Shown piece by piece: positions 1 through 8,856 of a stretch of 64,000 nucleotides of DNA. Below the pieces are notes generated by a model. The model ran no database searches and had not been told where the DNA came from. It saw only the letters and a list, made by a program, of their open reading frames with translations. Numbering within the stretch: position 1 is the first letter of the stretch; each line of letters begins with the position of its first letter. The stretch is from Eubacteriaceae bacterium (GTDB lineage Bacteria > Bacillota > Clostridia > Peptostreptococcales > Anaerovoracaceae), in assembly GCA_902362805.1 (NCBI GenBank), contig CABIXY010000010.1, positions 1 through 64,000 of the forward strand. The letters are read 5' to 3'. The translations under genes were made by a program, and so were the position numbers.

Positions 1-104
1 TGGAATGGCACCTCATCTGCAATACAAACCGGCTCATTCTTCCCCACTTTCTCATAAGGCAAGTTATCGGTATCTTCATTTGACTTTCTAACAGACTTAA
101 TTAT
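1..104 (-). pseudogene. Type I restriction specificity subunit (HsdS) fragment
   Basis: Reading leftwards from about 104 the minus strand encodes LPYEKVGKNEPVCIADEVPF, which resembles the stretch leading into the first target-recognition domain of type I restriction S subunits (commonly ...IPFEIPDSWEW...). The frame is closed by TGA at 105-107 and has no start codon, so the N-terminus is missing. The other end leaves the window. It could be a relic, or a cassette of a shuffling hsdS locus that continues to the left. Assignment is by eye from a short segment. Confidence 0.42.
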
Positions 105-240
105 TCATTTCGAGATAAAAGTCAAGCTATTACTATTCGCTTGTTTTATCTAAAACAGTTGCTGCAAATTTTGCGACAACTGAATTTTCTTTCATAGAGA
201 TTATGTATTCATGACATCTCTACTATATTTATACATAAGG

Positions 241-684
241 TTATTTTATCTTACCTTCCGTCTTATTTCTACACTTCCACAATGCCATGGGATACTTTGC
301 AATATTTAAAAACTCATTACTTTCTCCAAATATCCAGTCCGAATGATAATTTCCTTCTAAAAAAGTTTTCAGAACAACTCTTCTTTCTTTGTTAGCACTA
401 GGATAGACGCAAGATATTCCCCAACTTCCTGCTGAATTTGTTCCAAATTAAATCGTTCTCCTTTGCGAAACACTGGCTCTAAATCACGCTTAATCTGCTG
501 AGATGATACTTTTCCAATATTATCAAATTCAAATTTTTCTGGTGGTTATTCTGCTCCTATTGCACCGTAAAGCACAGCACATTTAAAAAATAATTCTTCC
601 TCGCTATCGTCAAACAGCCCATACTGGATCATATTATGTATATCATATAAATCTCTCGGTGCTGTTCTCGTAAGTAACGCTACT
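241..684 (-). pseudogene. AbiEii-type nucleotidyltransferase toxin, C-terminal remnant
   Basis: The minus strand gives LLTRTAPRDLYDIHNM, then a conserved tail ending in MALWKCRNK, the pattern of the C-terminal half of AbiEii/AbiGii nucleotidyltransferase toxins. The frame is broken twice: an in-frame TAA after YGAIGAE (near 550), and a one-base deletion near 375 where LFLK...FLEGNYH should run on. The original stop is TAA at 241-243. The N-terminal nucleotidyltransferase domain and the AbiEi antitoxin are absent; homology ends abruptly at 684 where unrelated sequence begins. Non-functional remnant of an abortive-infection system. Confidence 0.6.
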
Positions 685-846
685 ATGATGCTAATGGATA
701 TCGACGTTGATAAATTGCTGGGCGTCAGTCAGGCAACAGCCAACCTCATTCTTAAACGCATGTCCACAGATGGCCTGATTTTCCAAGATGTAAGAGGTGA
801 AAAGACGAAATATGTAAAAAAACACTGCTTTTTATTTTCATCATAA
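685..846 (+). pseudogene. Short winged-helix remnant (possibly the C-terminus of a Fic-family protein)
   Basis: A 53-codon frame from ATG at 685 to TAA at 846 contains LLGVSQATANLILKRM followed by a basic beta-wing-like GEKTKYVKK. This is the look of a winged helix-turn-helix, as at the C-terminus of many Fic/DOC proteins. There is no ribosome binding site, and the frame abuts the AbiEii remnant exactly, so it is probably a fragment left by recombination rather than a gene. The following 200 bp hold no recognisable gene. Confidence 0.3.
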
Positions 847-1049
847 ATGAGCTCAAAACTAACTAAAAGACTCATAACTATGCCTAAAGAGACAGACTAT
901 ACCAAAGTGCGCCAGTCCTTTTGGGTATTAATTTACTTCTTCTTATGATTCGCATCCCTATATTATAGAAAAACTCTTTATTTTCTATTCTCCATACTTT
1001 TTCTTGACTTCAGGTGTAATGCAAATAGTTAACTCATTCAGTAACCTCT

Positions 1050-2055
1050 TCAATCCACATGTAATCTATTCTTGAAAATTTTATCATTATCAATTTCAAT
1101 TTTGTCATTTTTAACTATAACGTTTATGTCCTTCTCGCACTTAACACCCTGACACCTAACCATAACGTATCTCAATTCTCTAGTAGAAACCAAAAAATGA
1201 AATTCATAGCTTCCATCCTCCAACAAATACACTTCATTATGCAGATACGTACAATTAGAAGTGCGGCGCCCCTGGTATTCATAGGTACGTATGTACAGCC
1301 CTTTTTCCCGTTCAAAGGAAATCACGTCCGAGAATACAACCTTGCGATATGGACTGGCGTCTTCCACACAAAAGCCAACTTCACGAATCACCATGACAGC
1401 ATCTTTCCCATGTCGTCACAAAGACAATATGCAGCTATCGTGCTGCGGAAGAGCCTCATAAACACTTCCGGGAATTTGCTCTCTCTGCTTGTTCCATTCT
1501 CTTTCCGCTTTTTTGTTGATGGACCGCAGCACTGCCAGATTAGCCTTCTTCTGCCTTAAGGTCACGATAAATACTCGCCGGCAGCAAGTTCAGAGCCAGC
1601 AAACGCCTGTCCACTTTTTCCTGCACCCATCCTGGAAATCTGCTGCTGACATACTTCATGCGGGTTCTGCTGCTTTCTTCAAACAGCCGAATCATCCCCG
1701 CAGGGTCAAAGGGCGAGCGGTTCTCATATTCTGCCTGCGCTTCCCTCTGTTCCTTTTCCAGATGCAATTTCACTTCCTCAAAAGACTCCGGTCTGGTAAA
1801 ACTTCCCGTTTCCTCATCGACAAAGATCCATGCCGCCAGGTCCGTATCGCTGGAATCCACGTCCGACGCATCAAAGAGGAAAAAGGGTGGTTCATTGTAG
1901 AATTTCTTTTCTTCTGCAATCAATTTTCTCAACGCTTTATCGTAAAAATCCTTTATCTCTGTATCTGAATAGTCCTTATCCGCTATCTTCTTCATTCCGA
2001 AAGTATAGTCTGTTTTCTGAATCAGATCATACCATTCTTTTGTATAATACTTCAT
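1050..2055 (-). pseudogene. DUF4085 family protein, disrupted
   Basis: The 5' part (ATG at 2055, good AGGGGG ribosome site) begins MKYYTKEWYDLIQ, typical of DUF4085 proteins, and runs 171 codons to a stop at 1540. Shifting frame near 1555 restores a continuation (KKANLAVLRSINKKAERE... ALPQHDSCILSL). That frame then meets an in-frame TGA at 1416-1418 and continues as MVIREVGFCVEDASPYRKVV... to 1050, including the LYIRTYEY/YEFHFLV strands of the family's C-terminal half. So one gene of about 330 codons carries one frameshift and one nonsense codon. The first 171 codons could still be translated. The family's function is unknown. Confidence 0.62.
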
Positions 2056-2067
2056 TACAATTCCCCC

Positions 2068-2943
2068 TCACACTGTCTGCTTTCCCGCCAGCTCTGCCAC
2101 CGCCAGAATACACGGGTTATCGCTTCTTTTCCAAATCAGATTTTCTTCTTTCTTCGGCGCATCTCTCAGAGGTACAAAGCTCACCCCATCCATTTGCAGG
2201 GCTTTGTGTTCTTCTGCCAAAACCGTCACCCCTCTCCCTGTCGCAACCATCATCAGCAGCTCCGGAAAGGAATTGGCCTCATAGTTCAAATTGGGCGAAA
2301 GCCCTGCCTCTCTTGCAAGTTCAATAATCAAATCATGCTCTTTACCGGAGACCATATAGGAAATGGCGAGAAAGCCTTCGTTTTTCAACTCTGCAAAAGA
2401 AATCTCCTCCCTGTCTGCCAGCCGGTGATCCTTTGGCAGAACCGCACAGTTGACGCTCTCGCAGACCCGAAGAAATGCCAGATTTTCCGCCCTGGGCCAG
2501 TCGGATGAGAAGATAAAATCCACAGTGTCATTGTCCAAAGCCCGCAGCAGGCCGTTTGGCGGAAAAAACTTCAAATCCACCCGTATCCCCGGCTGTTTCT
2601 CATTTAATGCCAAAATCAAGCTGACTGCAGCAGCATCGTAGTGATCCGACGGCAGACCGAAAACCACCCGGCCGTTCAGTGTGCCCGATGCAGATTTTGC
2701 ATTGTTGATCCCATGCCGCAGCGTGTGCAGCAAATCCCGGCAGGTGTCTGCGAAGGCGATACCCTCCGCCGTCAGGGTCACAGTCCTCGTATTGCGGTGC
2801 ACCAGATCCAGATGCAGTTCTTTCTCCAGCGCCTGAATACTCTTGCTCAGAGCCGGCTGTGATATGTAAAGCTGATTTGCAGCTTGCGTATAATTTCTGC
2901 ACTGGGAAAGCGCATAAAAATGTTCCAATTGATCAATGGTCAT
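2068..2943 (-). CDS. LysR-family transcriptional regulator
   Basis: 291 aa. Residues 1-60 form the LysR winged helix (MTIDQLEHFYALSQCRNYTQ, then AANQLYISQPALSKSIQALE), followed by a periplasmic-binding-protein-like effector domain (about 90-290). Length is normal for the family. It is transcribed away from the aldolase/transporter/lyase operon starting at 3098 and separated from it by about 150 bp, the classical arrangement for a LysR activator controlling the divergent operon. The inducer is probably the transported organic acid; that is inference from context. Confidence 0.88.
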   Translation of the reverse strand: MTIDQLEHFYALSQCRNYTQAANQLYISQPALSKSIQALEKELHLDLVHRNTRTVTLTAEGIAFADTCRDLLHTLRHGINNAKSASGTLNGRVVFGLPSDHYDAAAVSLILALNEKQPGIRVDLKFFPPNGLLRALDNDTVDFIFSSDWPRAENLAFLRVCESVNCAVLPKDHRLADREEISFAELKNEGFLAISYMVSGKEHDLIIELAREAGLSPNLNYEANSFPELLMMVATGRGVTVLAEEHKALQMDGVSFVPLRDAPKKEENLIWKRSDNPCILAVAELAGKQTV

Positions 2944-3037
2944 GACACCACCTCCTTACTCTTACTATATCAAAGCGGCCGCAGGCTGACAAGACACTTA
3001 TTACAATCAGTTATTAATTTTAACAAAAATGATGCAT

Positions 3038-3066
3038 TTCACTTTTTAATAGACATTGTATATAAT
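3038..3066 (+). promoter_or_regulatory. Promoter of the aldolase-SLC13-lyase operon
   Basis: A perfect -10 TATAAT (3061-3066) lies 17 bp after a weak -35 TTCACT (3038-3043). A ribosome site (AAAGGAA, near 3081) precedes the ATG at 3098. The poor -35 fits a promoter needing an activator such as the divergent LysR protein. Confidence 0.5.
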
Positions 3067-3097
3067 CTAATAAAATGTAGAAAGGAACCAACACAAA

Positions 3098-3865
3098 ATG
3101 AGAAAGAATTTACGCACCCTTCTGAAAGAAAAGGAATACTTATTTGGCTGTTTTGTTCAAATTCCCTCGCCGGAAATCATCGAAATGGCAAGACACTTCG
3201 ATTATGTCATCATCGACGGCGAACACGGTCACATCACACGAAATCAACTGCTGACCATGATCCGCGCTGCAGAAGCCGTAGACCTGGCCGTCATGGTGAG
3301 AATCGCAAGCATCGACCCCATCCTGATCAATCAAATCTTAGATATGGGGATCACCAGCCTTCTGGTCCCAAATGTCAGCAGCGAAGAAGATGCCATCGCC
3401 CTTGTAGCTGCAACCCATTACCCGCCTCTGGGAAATCGCGGAGCCTGTCCTTTCACCCGGGCCAACTACTATGGCAGCGAAGCCCCCGCAGATTATTATA
3501 AAAAAACCAACGAGGATCTCTTCATCGCCGCTACGATTGAAGATACCGACGGCCTGGCAGATATGGAGAAAATCATCAGTCTCAATGGAATCGATTGTAT
3601 CGGCACAGGACAATTTGATTTATCTGTCTCCCTGGGTCTTTCCGGCCAGATTGACCACCCAAAGGTACGTGATGCGGCCGCGAAGGCAGAAGCCCTCGCC
3701 GAGCAATACGGTAAAATATACACCACGATGATCATGGAACCATCTGATAGCCAAGACATCGTGAGCAAAGCCTGCAGGCTGATCATGTGCGGAAGTCCTG
3801 AGATACAGATTCAGAATTACCTTCGCGATACCGCACGAGAAGCAAGAAACCATCTCCATATTTAG
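3098..3865 (+). CDS. HpcH/HpaI-family aldolase
   Basis: 255 aa, full length for the metal-dependent class II pyruvate aldolases (HpaI, GarL, YfaU). Expected active-site residues are visible: IDGEHGH with Glu42-His43, Arg68 in VMVRI, the metal-ligand region ATIEDTDG, and the family signature GQFDLSVSLG. Such enzymes cleave or form 4-hydroxy-2-oxo acids (pyruvate plus an aldehyde). First gene of a three-gene operon with an organic-acid permease and an HMG-CoA-lyase-like enzyme, 20 bp spacing. Substrate cannot be told from sequence; a CoA-ester lyase of the same superfamily is less likely given the EHG and GQFDLS motifs. Confidence 0.88.
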   Translation: MRKNLRTLLKEKEYLFGCFVQIPSPEIIEMARHFDYVIIDGEHGHITRNQLLTMIRAAEAVDLAVMVRIASIDPILINQILDMGITSLLVPNVSSEEDAIALVAATHYPPLGNRGACPFTRANYYGSEAPADYYKKTNEDLFIAATIEDTDGLADMEKIISLNGIDCIGTGQFDLSVSLGLSGQIDHPKVRDAAAKAEALAEQYGKIYTTMIMEPSDSQDIVSKACRLIMCGSPEIQIQNYLRDTAREARNHLHI

Positions 3866-3885
3866 TAATTAAGAAAGGCAACAAA

Positions 3886-5340
3886 ATGGATAAGAAAAGT
3901 AAACAATATTATATAGGAGCCGCCGTCATGTTCCTCTTTTCCTTCCTCCTTCCCCGCTTTGTTTCACCTTGGGCAGAAGGAATTACCGATGCAGGCGTCT
4001 GCATCGTACTCATCTTTATCGGCACCATCATCGGACTCATCGCGACAAATGACTGCATCCTGGCAGCGCTGTTTTCCATGTGCGCTCTGGTGTACAACGG
4101 AATCTTCGAACCGGCTGGCGTCATCGCTGCATTCATCGGAAACCCCATGGTATGGCAGGTCATGACCCTCTTCGCCCTCAGTTATGTCATCGTGCGCGAT
4201 GGAACCGGAGAAACCATTGCTCGCTTTATATTGACCAGAAAAAGTTTTCAGAAACGTCCTCTGCTCATCATTGCGGTTCTGATGCTCACATTGGCGACAG
4301 CTGCCGTCTTTGTCGGCGTCTTCGGTGCCCTGATTATCTGCTTTGTACTGCTGAAAAGCATCTGTAAAGAAGCTGATATCGATCCTAATTCACAATTTGG
4401 CCGCCTTCTCTATCTGGGGTGCTTTACAAGTGCCTGTGTAGGCGTCAATATCATGGGAAAGATGAATGCCCTCCACTGGGCAACCGCTCAGTTCTTCATC
4501 GACGGAACCGGTGTGGACATTCCACCCTATGCCTTCTCCCTTTACTCGCTAATCTTACTGCTGGTCTTCATCTTCGTGTACATATTCTCGATGAAGTTTA
4601 TCTTCAGATGCGACATGAACAAACTTTCAGGGGTGGATCTGATTCAGGTTCTGGGCACAGAAAATACAAAACCAAGCCGCAGACAGCTGATCCCCCTGCT
4701 GGCTTTTCTCCTCATCGCGATCTATACCTTCTTTTGCGGCTTTATTCCTGACGGCATTCCAGTCATTTCAAGCATCAAGGGCATGGAGAACATCATCTTT
4801 GGGTGCGCCGTCATGGCAGTTCTCGCCTTGGTTCGCGTAGACGGGGAGCGTATCTTCGATCTGAACGAAGCCTTTACCAAAGGAATCAACTGGCCCATCT
4901 GTCTGGCCATCGGCTCTTTGGCCACTTTGGGCGGACAACTTCTGGCTGACGACTACGGCATCAAAGGCTGGCTAGTCGGTGAACTGGGAAGCACCATTAC
5001 CTCGTCCTCGCCGCTGATTCTCCTTGCCATCGCTATCGTCGTCTCAACCATACTGACAAACTTTTTCTCCAACACGGCGACCATGTATATCATGAGCGCT
5101 CTGGTGGCATCTCTTTGTATGCCGCTTCTCGATGCAGGGTACAACATCGTCGTATTTCCTGTTGCGATCAGTACCAGCGCCCAGATGGCGTATCTGACCT
5201 TCGCCTCCTCTGGACAGGCAACCCTGCTCCTCAGCGAAAAAAATATCACCAATAAGTTCATTTGGTCCTCAGGTCTGCTGGTTCTCGGCTTATGGATGAT
5301 CTCCGCCTTTGTTACATCCAGTATCCTGCTAATGCTATAA
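3886..5340 (+). CDS. SLC13/DASS-type organic-acid permease
   Basis: 484 aa, with about 12-13 hydrophobic segments beginning at residues 9-25. The C-terminal half has the conserved substrate loop ILTNFFSNTATMYIMSAL (compare the SNT motifs of divalent anion:sodium symporters) and a second re-entrant region near WPICLAIGSLATLGG. Likely a sodium-coupled carrier for dicarboxylate or related anions in the cytoplasmic membrane. Translationally close to its neighbours (20 bp on each side), so it probably brings in the substrate for the two lyases. Confidence 0.82.
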   Translation: MDKKSKQYYIGAAVMFLFSFLLPRFVSPWAEGITDAGVCIVLIFIGTIIGLIATNDCILAALFSMCALVYNGIFEPAGVIAAFIGNPMVWQVMTLFALSYVIVRDGTGETIARFILTRKSFQKRPLLIIAVLMLTLATAAVFVGVFGALIICFVLLKSICKEADIDPNSQFGRLLYLGCFTSACVGVNIMGKMNALHWATAQFFIDGTGVDIPPYAFSLYSLILLLVFIFVYIFSMKFIFRCDMNKLSGVDLIQVLGTENTKPSRRQLIPLLAFLLIAIYTFFCGFIPDGIPVISSIKGMENIIFGCAVMAVLALVRVDGERIFDLNEAFTKGINWPICLAIGSLATLGGQLLADDYGIKGWLVGELGSTITSSSPLILLAIAIVVSTILTNFFSNTATMYIMSALVASLCMPLLDAGYNIVVFPVAISTSAQMAYLTFASSGQATLLLSEKNITNKFIWSSGLLVLGLWMISAFVTSSILLML

Positions 5341-5360
5341 TGATTGAAAAGAGGTAATCT

Positions 5361-6263
5361 ATGAAATTTCCAAAACATGTGAATATCCACGAAGTCTGCC
5401 CCAGAGACGGCTGGCAGAGGTATCAGCAAATCCTGCCCACTGACGTCAAAATCGATCTGATCAAATCGATGATCGACTACGGCTGCAATGAAATTGAACT
5501 AGGTGTTTTTTCCAAAATACCAAAGCTGACCAGGCAGTATCAGGATATAGAGGTTCTTGCCGCCGCAATCTTGCCCTATGCCAAAGCACACGGCGTAAAG
5601 ATTACCAGTCTCGTCAACGATTATGAGGACGCCTGCCGCTCCCTCGATGCTGGCATCAGCGACGTGTCCTGCTTTCTCTCCGTCAGCGAAGAATTCGCCA
5701 AAGGCTTTGACACCACCGCCGAAAAAAGCTTTGCCGATTTAGCAGAAATTACAAAGCTGCCGAGCATCAAGGTCACCCTGGCTCTTGGCGCTGTATTCGG
5801 ATCTCCCTTCGGCGATGAAACGCCGGCAAGCCGAAGCATCGACTATGCCAGACGAGGGATCGCCCTGGGCGCTTCCGCCATCGGTCTGGCAGATTCTGCC
5901 GGCATGGGCACGCCTGCTCAGATCAAAGACATTCTGACTAAGTTCCTGGACTGCTTTTCGCCCTCCCAGCTGTCCGTCCATCTGCATAACACCGAAGGCT
6001 TTGGCATTGCCAACGCTTACGCCGCCTTGGAATGCGGTATTACGGATTTTGACACGTCGCTGGGTGCCATGGGCGGATGCCCTGTCATACCAAATGCCAA
6101 AGGCAATATCGCAACAGAAGACTTCGTAAATCTCCTGGATAAGCTGGGCATTGGCAGCGACGTAGATATGGAAAAGTGCGTCGCCGCATCTCTTGAGATG
6201 AGCCGCCGCATCGGAAATCCCGTCATCAGTGCCAAAGCTGAGTTAGCCAGGACGCAGCAATAA
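5361..6263 (+). CDS. HMG-CoA-lyase-like (HMGL/DRE-TIM) enzyme
   Basis: 300 aa, DRE-TIM barrel. The N-terminal motif is IHEVCPRDGWQ (catalytic Arg15-Asp16; HMG-CoA lyases usually have PRDGLQ). The metal-binding LSVHLHNTEGFG and the loop GAMGGCPVIPNAKGNIATED with its catalytic Cys are both present. Family members cleave 3-hydroxy-3-methylglutaryl-CoA or related 3-hydroxy-acyl-CoAs to acetyl-CoA plus a keto acid. Last gene of the LysR-controlled operon. The Leu-to-Trp change beside the catalytic Arg-Asp may mark a different substrate. No CoA ligase or transferase lies next to it. Confidence 0.82.
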   Translation: MKFPKHVNIHEVCPRDGWQRYQQILPTDVKIDLIKSMIDYGCNEIELGVFSKIPKLTRQYQDIEVLAAAILPYAKAHGVKITSLVNDYEDACRSLDAGISDVSCFLSVSEEFAKGFDTTAEKSFADLAEITKLPSIKVTLALGAVFGSPFGDETPASRSIDYARRGIALGASAIGLADSAGMGTPAQIKDILTKFLDCFSPSQLSVHLHNTEGFGIANAYAALECGITDFDTSLGAMGGCPVIPNAKGNIATEDFVNLLDKLGIGSDVDMEKCVAASLEMSRRIGNPVISAKAELARTQQ

Positions 6264-6290
6264 GCACCTCATCAATGATGCCTATTTGAA

Positions 6291-6326
6291 AAGCCGCTCC
6301 GATTTCCCGTGAGCGGCTCTTGCTTT
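6291..6326 (+). terminator. Rho-independent terminator
   Basis: Stem GCCGCTC / GAGCGGC with an 11-nt loop, then a T-rich tract (CTTGCTTTTCTT), directly after the lyase gene. It closes the operon and lies between convergent genes. Confidence 0.8.
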
Positions 6327-6344
6327 TCTTCAAACTTCAAATTT

Positions 6345-7622
6345 TCAATTCTTCAATGCCGTAATCGGAACAACATACACACCATCTGCTCTCTGATAAG
6401 CCGCATTAGTCAAACCACAAACAATACATAAAACTGCAGGTGGTTTTCCCTTAGAATCTGCCTGAAATTCTTTTTTTATATTGATAAGTCCTGATGCTGC
6501 CGCATCGATTTGATTTGCTCCCAATTTAATTTCGAAAGCACACCACTGCCCGTCTGGCAACTCGACAACAGCATCAATTTCCCGTCCCTTGTAGTCCTGA
6601 TAATGATACAATGTGCCGCCAAAAGATTCCGCATAAATCTTTAAATCCCTCTCACAGAGTGCTTCAAACAAAAGCCCCAGTGTTTCCAAGTCACCCAACA
6701 GGCTGGCAGGAGTTCCTCTAAGCAGGGCACAAACCAGTGAAGGATCTGAAAAATGACGCTTGACAGCCTGTTTCACACGCACGGAGGATCGAACACCTGA
6801 AGAAAACGGCAGCAGGTTATCAGTAATGAACAGACGCTCAAAAATATCAAGATATTCTTTCACCGTCTCCACATCAATATCCTCATCATCCACTTCCCTG
6901 ATATCATTTTTCAATGTTTTATTGGTTGCTACAGTACTCTCATTTCGAGCCAACGAACGCAGGAGCAAGCGCATTTTCGTAACATTTCTCTTGATGCCGT
7001 CGATTCGATACACGTCATCGTCAATCACGGCGTTCAAGTACTCAGCAGGCAGCAAAGCTGCCTGTTCAGACGGCAAGTGAATGCTGCCAGGCCAGCCGCC
7101 TCGAATGATGAAATTGATTAGCTTTTTCAAGTCGACTTCACCAGTCATTGCCGGGTCAAACTCGCCACGGCATAGCTTTTCCAGCGATACTTTGCCCGAT
7201 GAATCTCCCGATTCATACAGAGACATGGGGCGCATGCGCAACTTTGCTATTCGTCCAGCACCACTGTGCAGAATCCCCTTATGATTTGGCGTTGCCGATT
7301 CAGTCAGAATAAACTGTCCTTTTTCACCGGTTTGATCAACCTTATGCCGCACAGCGTCCCAAATTGGCGGTACTTCCTGCCATTCGTCAATAAGCCTGGG
7401 GATTTCACCCTCTAACACCAATTCTGGTGACAATTCTGCCAATTTTCGATTTTGAAAGCTTCCAGCTGGATCACCAATTAAAATTTCACTATTACTATGA
7501 TAAAAGGACGTCCATGTCTTGCCACACCATTTGGGTCCTTCTATACAGACAGCACCAAAAACCTCTAAGTATTCATCAATTTTATCTTCTATAATGCGGG
7601 GCATGTAATTTTTATTCTTCAT
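6345..7622 (-). CDS. DUF4143-type AAA ATPase with PD-(D/E)XK-like C-terminus
   Basis: 425 aa from the ATG at 7622, chosen because AGAGG lies 8 nt upstream. N-terminal AAA domain: Walker A EGPKWCGKTW and Walker B-like PRLIDEWQEVP. The C-terminal DUF4143 domain ends in a nuclease-like core, GREIDAVVEL...CAFEIKLG (D...ExK). These ATPases are abundant in anaerobes, often mobile or patchily distributed; their role is unknown, with DNA processing or toxin-like activity proposed. Monocistronic, preceded by phased repeats. A second, decayed member lies at 15.0-15.9 kb. Confidence 0.85.
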   Translation of the reverse strand: MKNKNYMPRIIEDKIDEYLEVFGAVCIEGPKWCGKTWTSFYHSNSEILIGDPAGSFQNRKLAELSPELVLEGEIPRLIDEWQEVPPIWDAVRHKVDQTGEKGQFILTESATPNHKGILHSGAGRIAKLRMRPMSLYESGDSSGKVSLEKLCRGEFDPAMTGEVDLKKLINFIIRGGWPGSIHLPSEQAALLPAEYLNAVIDDDVYRIDGIKRNVTKMRLLLRSLARNESTVATNKTLKNDIREVDDEDIDVETVKEYLDIFERLFITDNLLPFSSGVRSSVRVKQAVKRHFSDPSLVCALLRGTPASLLGDLETLGLLFEALCERDLKIYAESFGGTLYHYQDYKGREIDAVVELPDGQWCAFEIKLGANQIDAAASGLINIKKEFQADSKGKPPAVLCIVCGLTNAAYQRADGVYVVPITALKN

Positions 7623-7652
7623 TTTCATCACCTCTGCCCCTATTATATGCTA

Positions 7653-7706
7653 ATCCGATAGTTTTTCGATTTTCATCCCGATAAATTTTCTATACCCAAT
7701 CCGATA
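7653..7706 (-). promoter_or_regulatory. Three phased operator-like repeats and promoter upstream of the DUF4143 ATPase
   Basis: On the minus strand TATCGGAT (or TATCGGGAT) occurs three times. The copies end, in plus-strand coordinates, at 7660, 7683 and 7706, exactly 23 bp apart. A -10-like TATAAT (GCATATAATAG) lies between the last copy and the start codon. Regular spacing of about two helical turns suggests cooperative binding of a regulator, perhaps the ATPase itself. Confidence 0.5.
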
Positions 7707-7710
7707 CAGT

Positions 7711-8856
7711 TTACCTCTGACTGTTGATCTGCAGCATCTTATCCTTCAATTCTGCCTCCAGCCTGGTAATCTCAACCTCAGCCTCCTGACGTTTGCGGCG
7801 GCCTTCTTCCTGTATGTTCATGACTTCGTCCAAGGTGGAAATCAAGGACTGGTTGGTCGCTTTCAGGGTTTCGATATCGACGATGCCCCGTTCAGACTCT
7901 TTGGCAGTTTCAATCGTTGCCATCTTCAAGGTGTCTGCATTCTTTTTAAGCAGCTCGTTGGTCATATCCGTAACCTCTCTCTGCGCCTTTGCTGCCTGGG
8001 TCGAATGGGCAACACCCAGAGCTAGAACCATCTGGCTTTTCCACAGAGGAATCGTGTTCACCAGGGTAGACTGAATCTTTTCCGTCATCACGGTATCATT
8101 GCCCTGCACCAGCCTGATCTGCGGTGCCGTCTGAATGGAAATCATCCTTGTAAGTTCCAGGTCATGAATCTTTTTCTCAAAACGCTGGCACATAGAATCC
8201 AGGTCTCTCGCTGCCTGGGCGTCTTCTGCCAAGCCAGACTGCTGCGCTTTTGCCAGCATCACCTGAAGCTGTCCCTCTCTGACTTCTTTCAGCTTTTTCT
8301 TGCCAGCGATGATGTACATGGTCAATTCCTTAAAATAAGTCCGATTTAAGTCGTACATCTTATCCAGCAAAGCGATATCTTTCATCAACTGCACCTGATG
8401 GTTCTCTAGCACCTGGCAAATCTGATTGATATTGGCCTCCGTCTTCGCATATTTAATTTTCATATTCTGAATCTTGTTACTCTGTTTCTTGAAAAAGCCG
8501 AGGAAGCCTTTTTCCTCTTCTTCGTCAAAATTTTTCAGCTCAGAAACCACGCCGCTGAGCAGGTTGCCCACTTCGCCCAAATCCTTAGTTCTCACGTTTT
8601 CGAGAGCCGACTCAGAAAAATCCGCCATCTTTTTCTGCGTACCAATGCCGTACTGCAGAATCATAGACGAATCAGTAAGGTCGATCTGCTGGGCAAATTG
8701 ATCTGCCATGCGCCGTTCCTCATCAGATAAAACACTTTCGTCCATTTCCGGCTCCTCCTGTGCTGCCGGAAACTGCACTTCAGGAACCACAGTTTCTTGA
8801 AACGGGTCCAATGTCAGTGATGGTTTCTCCTGCATATCTTTAAAATCCTCTGTCAT
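7711..8856 (-). CDS. telA: TelA-family toxic anion resistance protein
   Basis: 381 aa, almost wholly alpha-helical with long coiled coils (for example MADFSESALENVRTKDLGEVGNLL and VEITRLEAELKDKMLQINSQR). It matches the TelA/KlaA family linked to tellurite and cell-envelope stress, and normal family length is about 360-400. The start overlaps the end of the xpaC-like gene by 4 nt (ATGA), so the two are translationally coupled; xpaC-telA pairing is common in Firmicutes. Cytoplasmic; the molecular mechanism is not established. Confidence 0.85.
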   Translation of the reverse strand: MTEDFKDMQEKPSLTLDPFQETVVPEVQFPAAQEEPEMDESVLSDEERRMADQFAQQIDLTDSSMILQYGIGTQKKMADFSESALENVRTKDLGEVGNLLSGVVSELKNFDEEEEKGFLGFFKKQSNKIQNMKIKYAKTEANINQICQVLENHQVQLMKDIALLDKMYDLNRTYFKELTMYIIAGKKKLKEVREGQLQVMLAKAQQSGLAEDAQAARDLDSMCQRFEKKIHDLELTRMISIQTAPQIRLVQGNDTVMTEKIQSTLVNTIPLWKSQMVLALGVAHSTQAAKAQREVTDMTNELLKKNADTLKMATIETAKESERGIVDIETLKATNQSLISTLDEVMNIQEEGRRKRQEAEVEITRLEAELKDKMLQINSQR

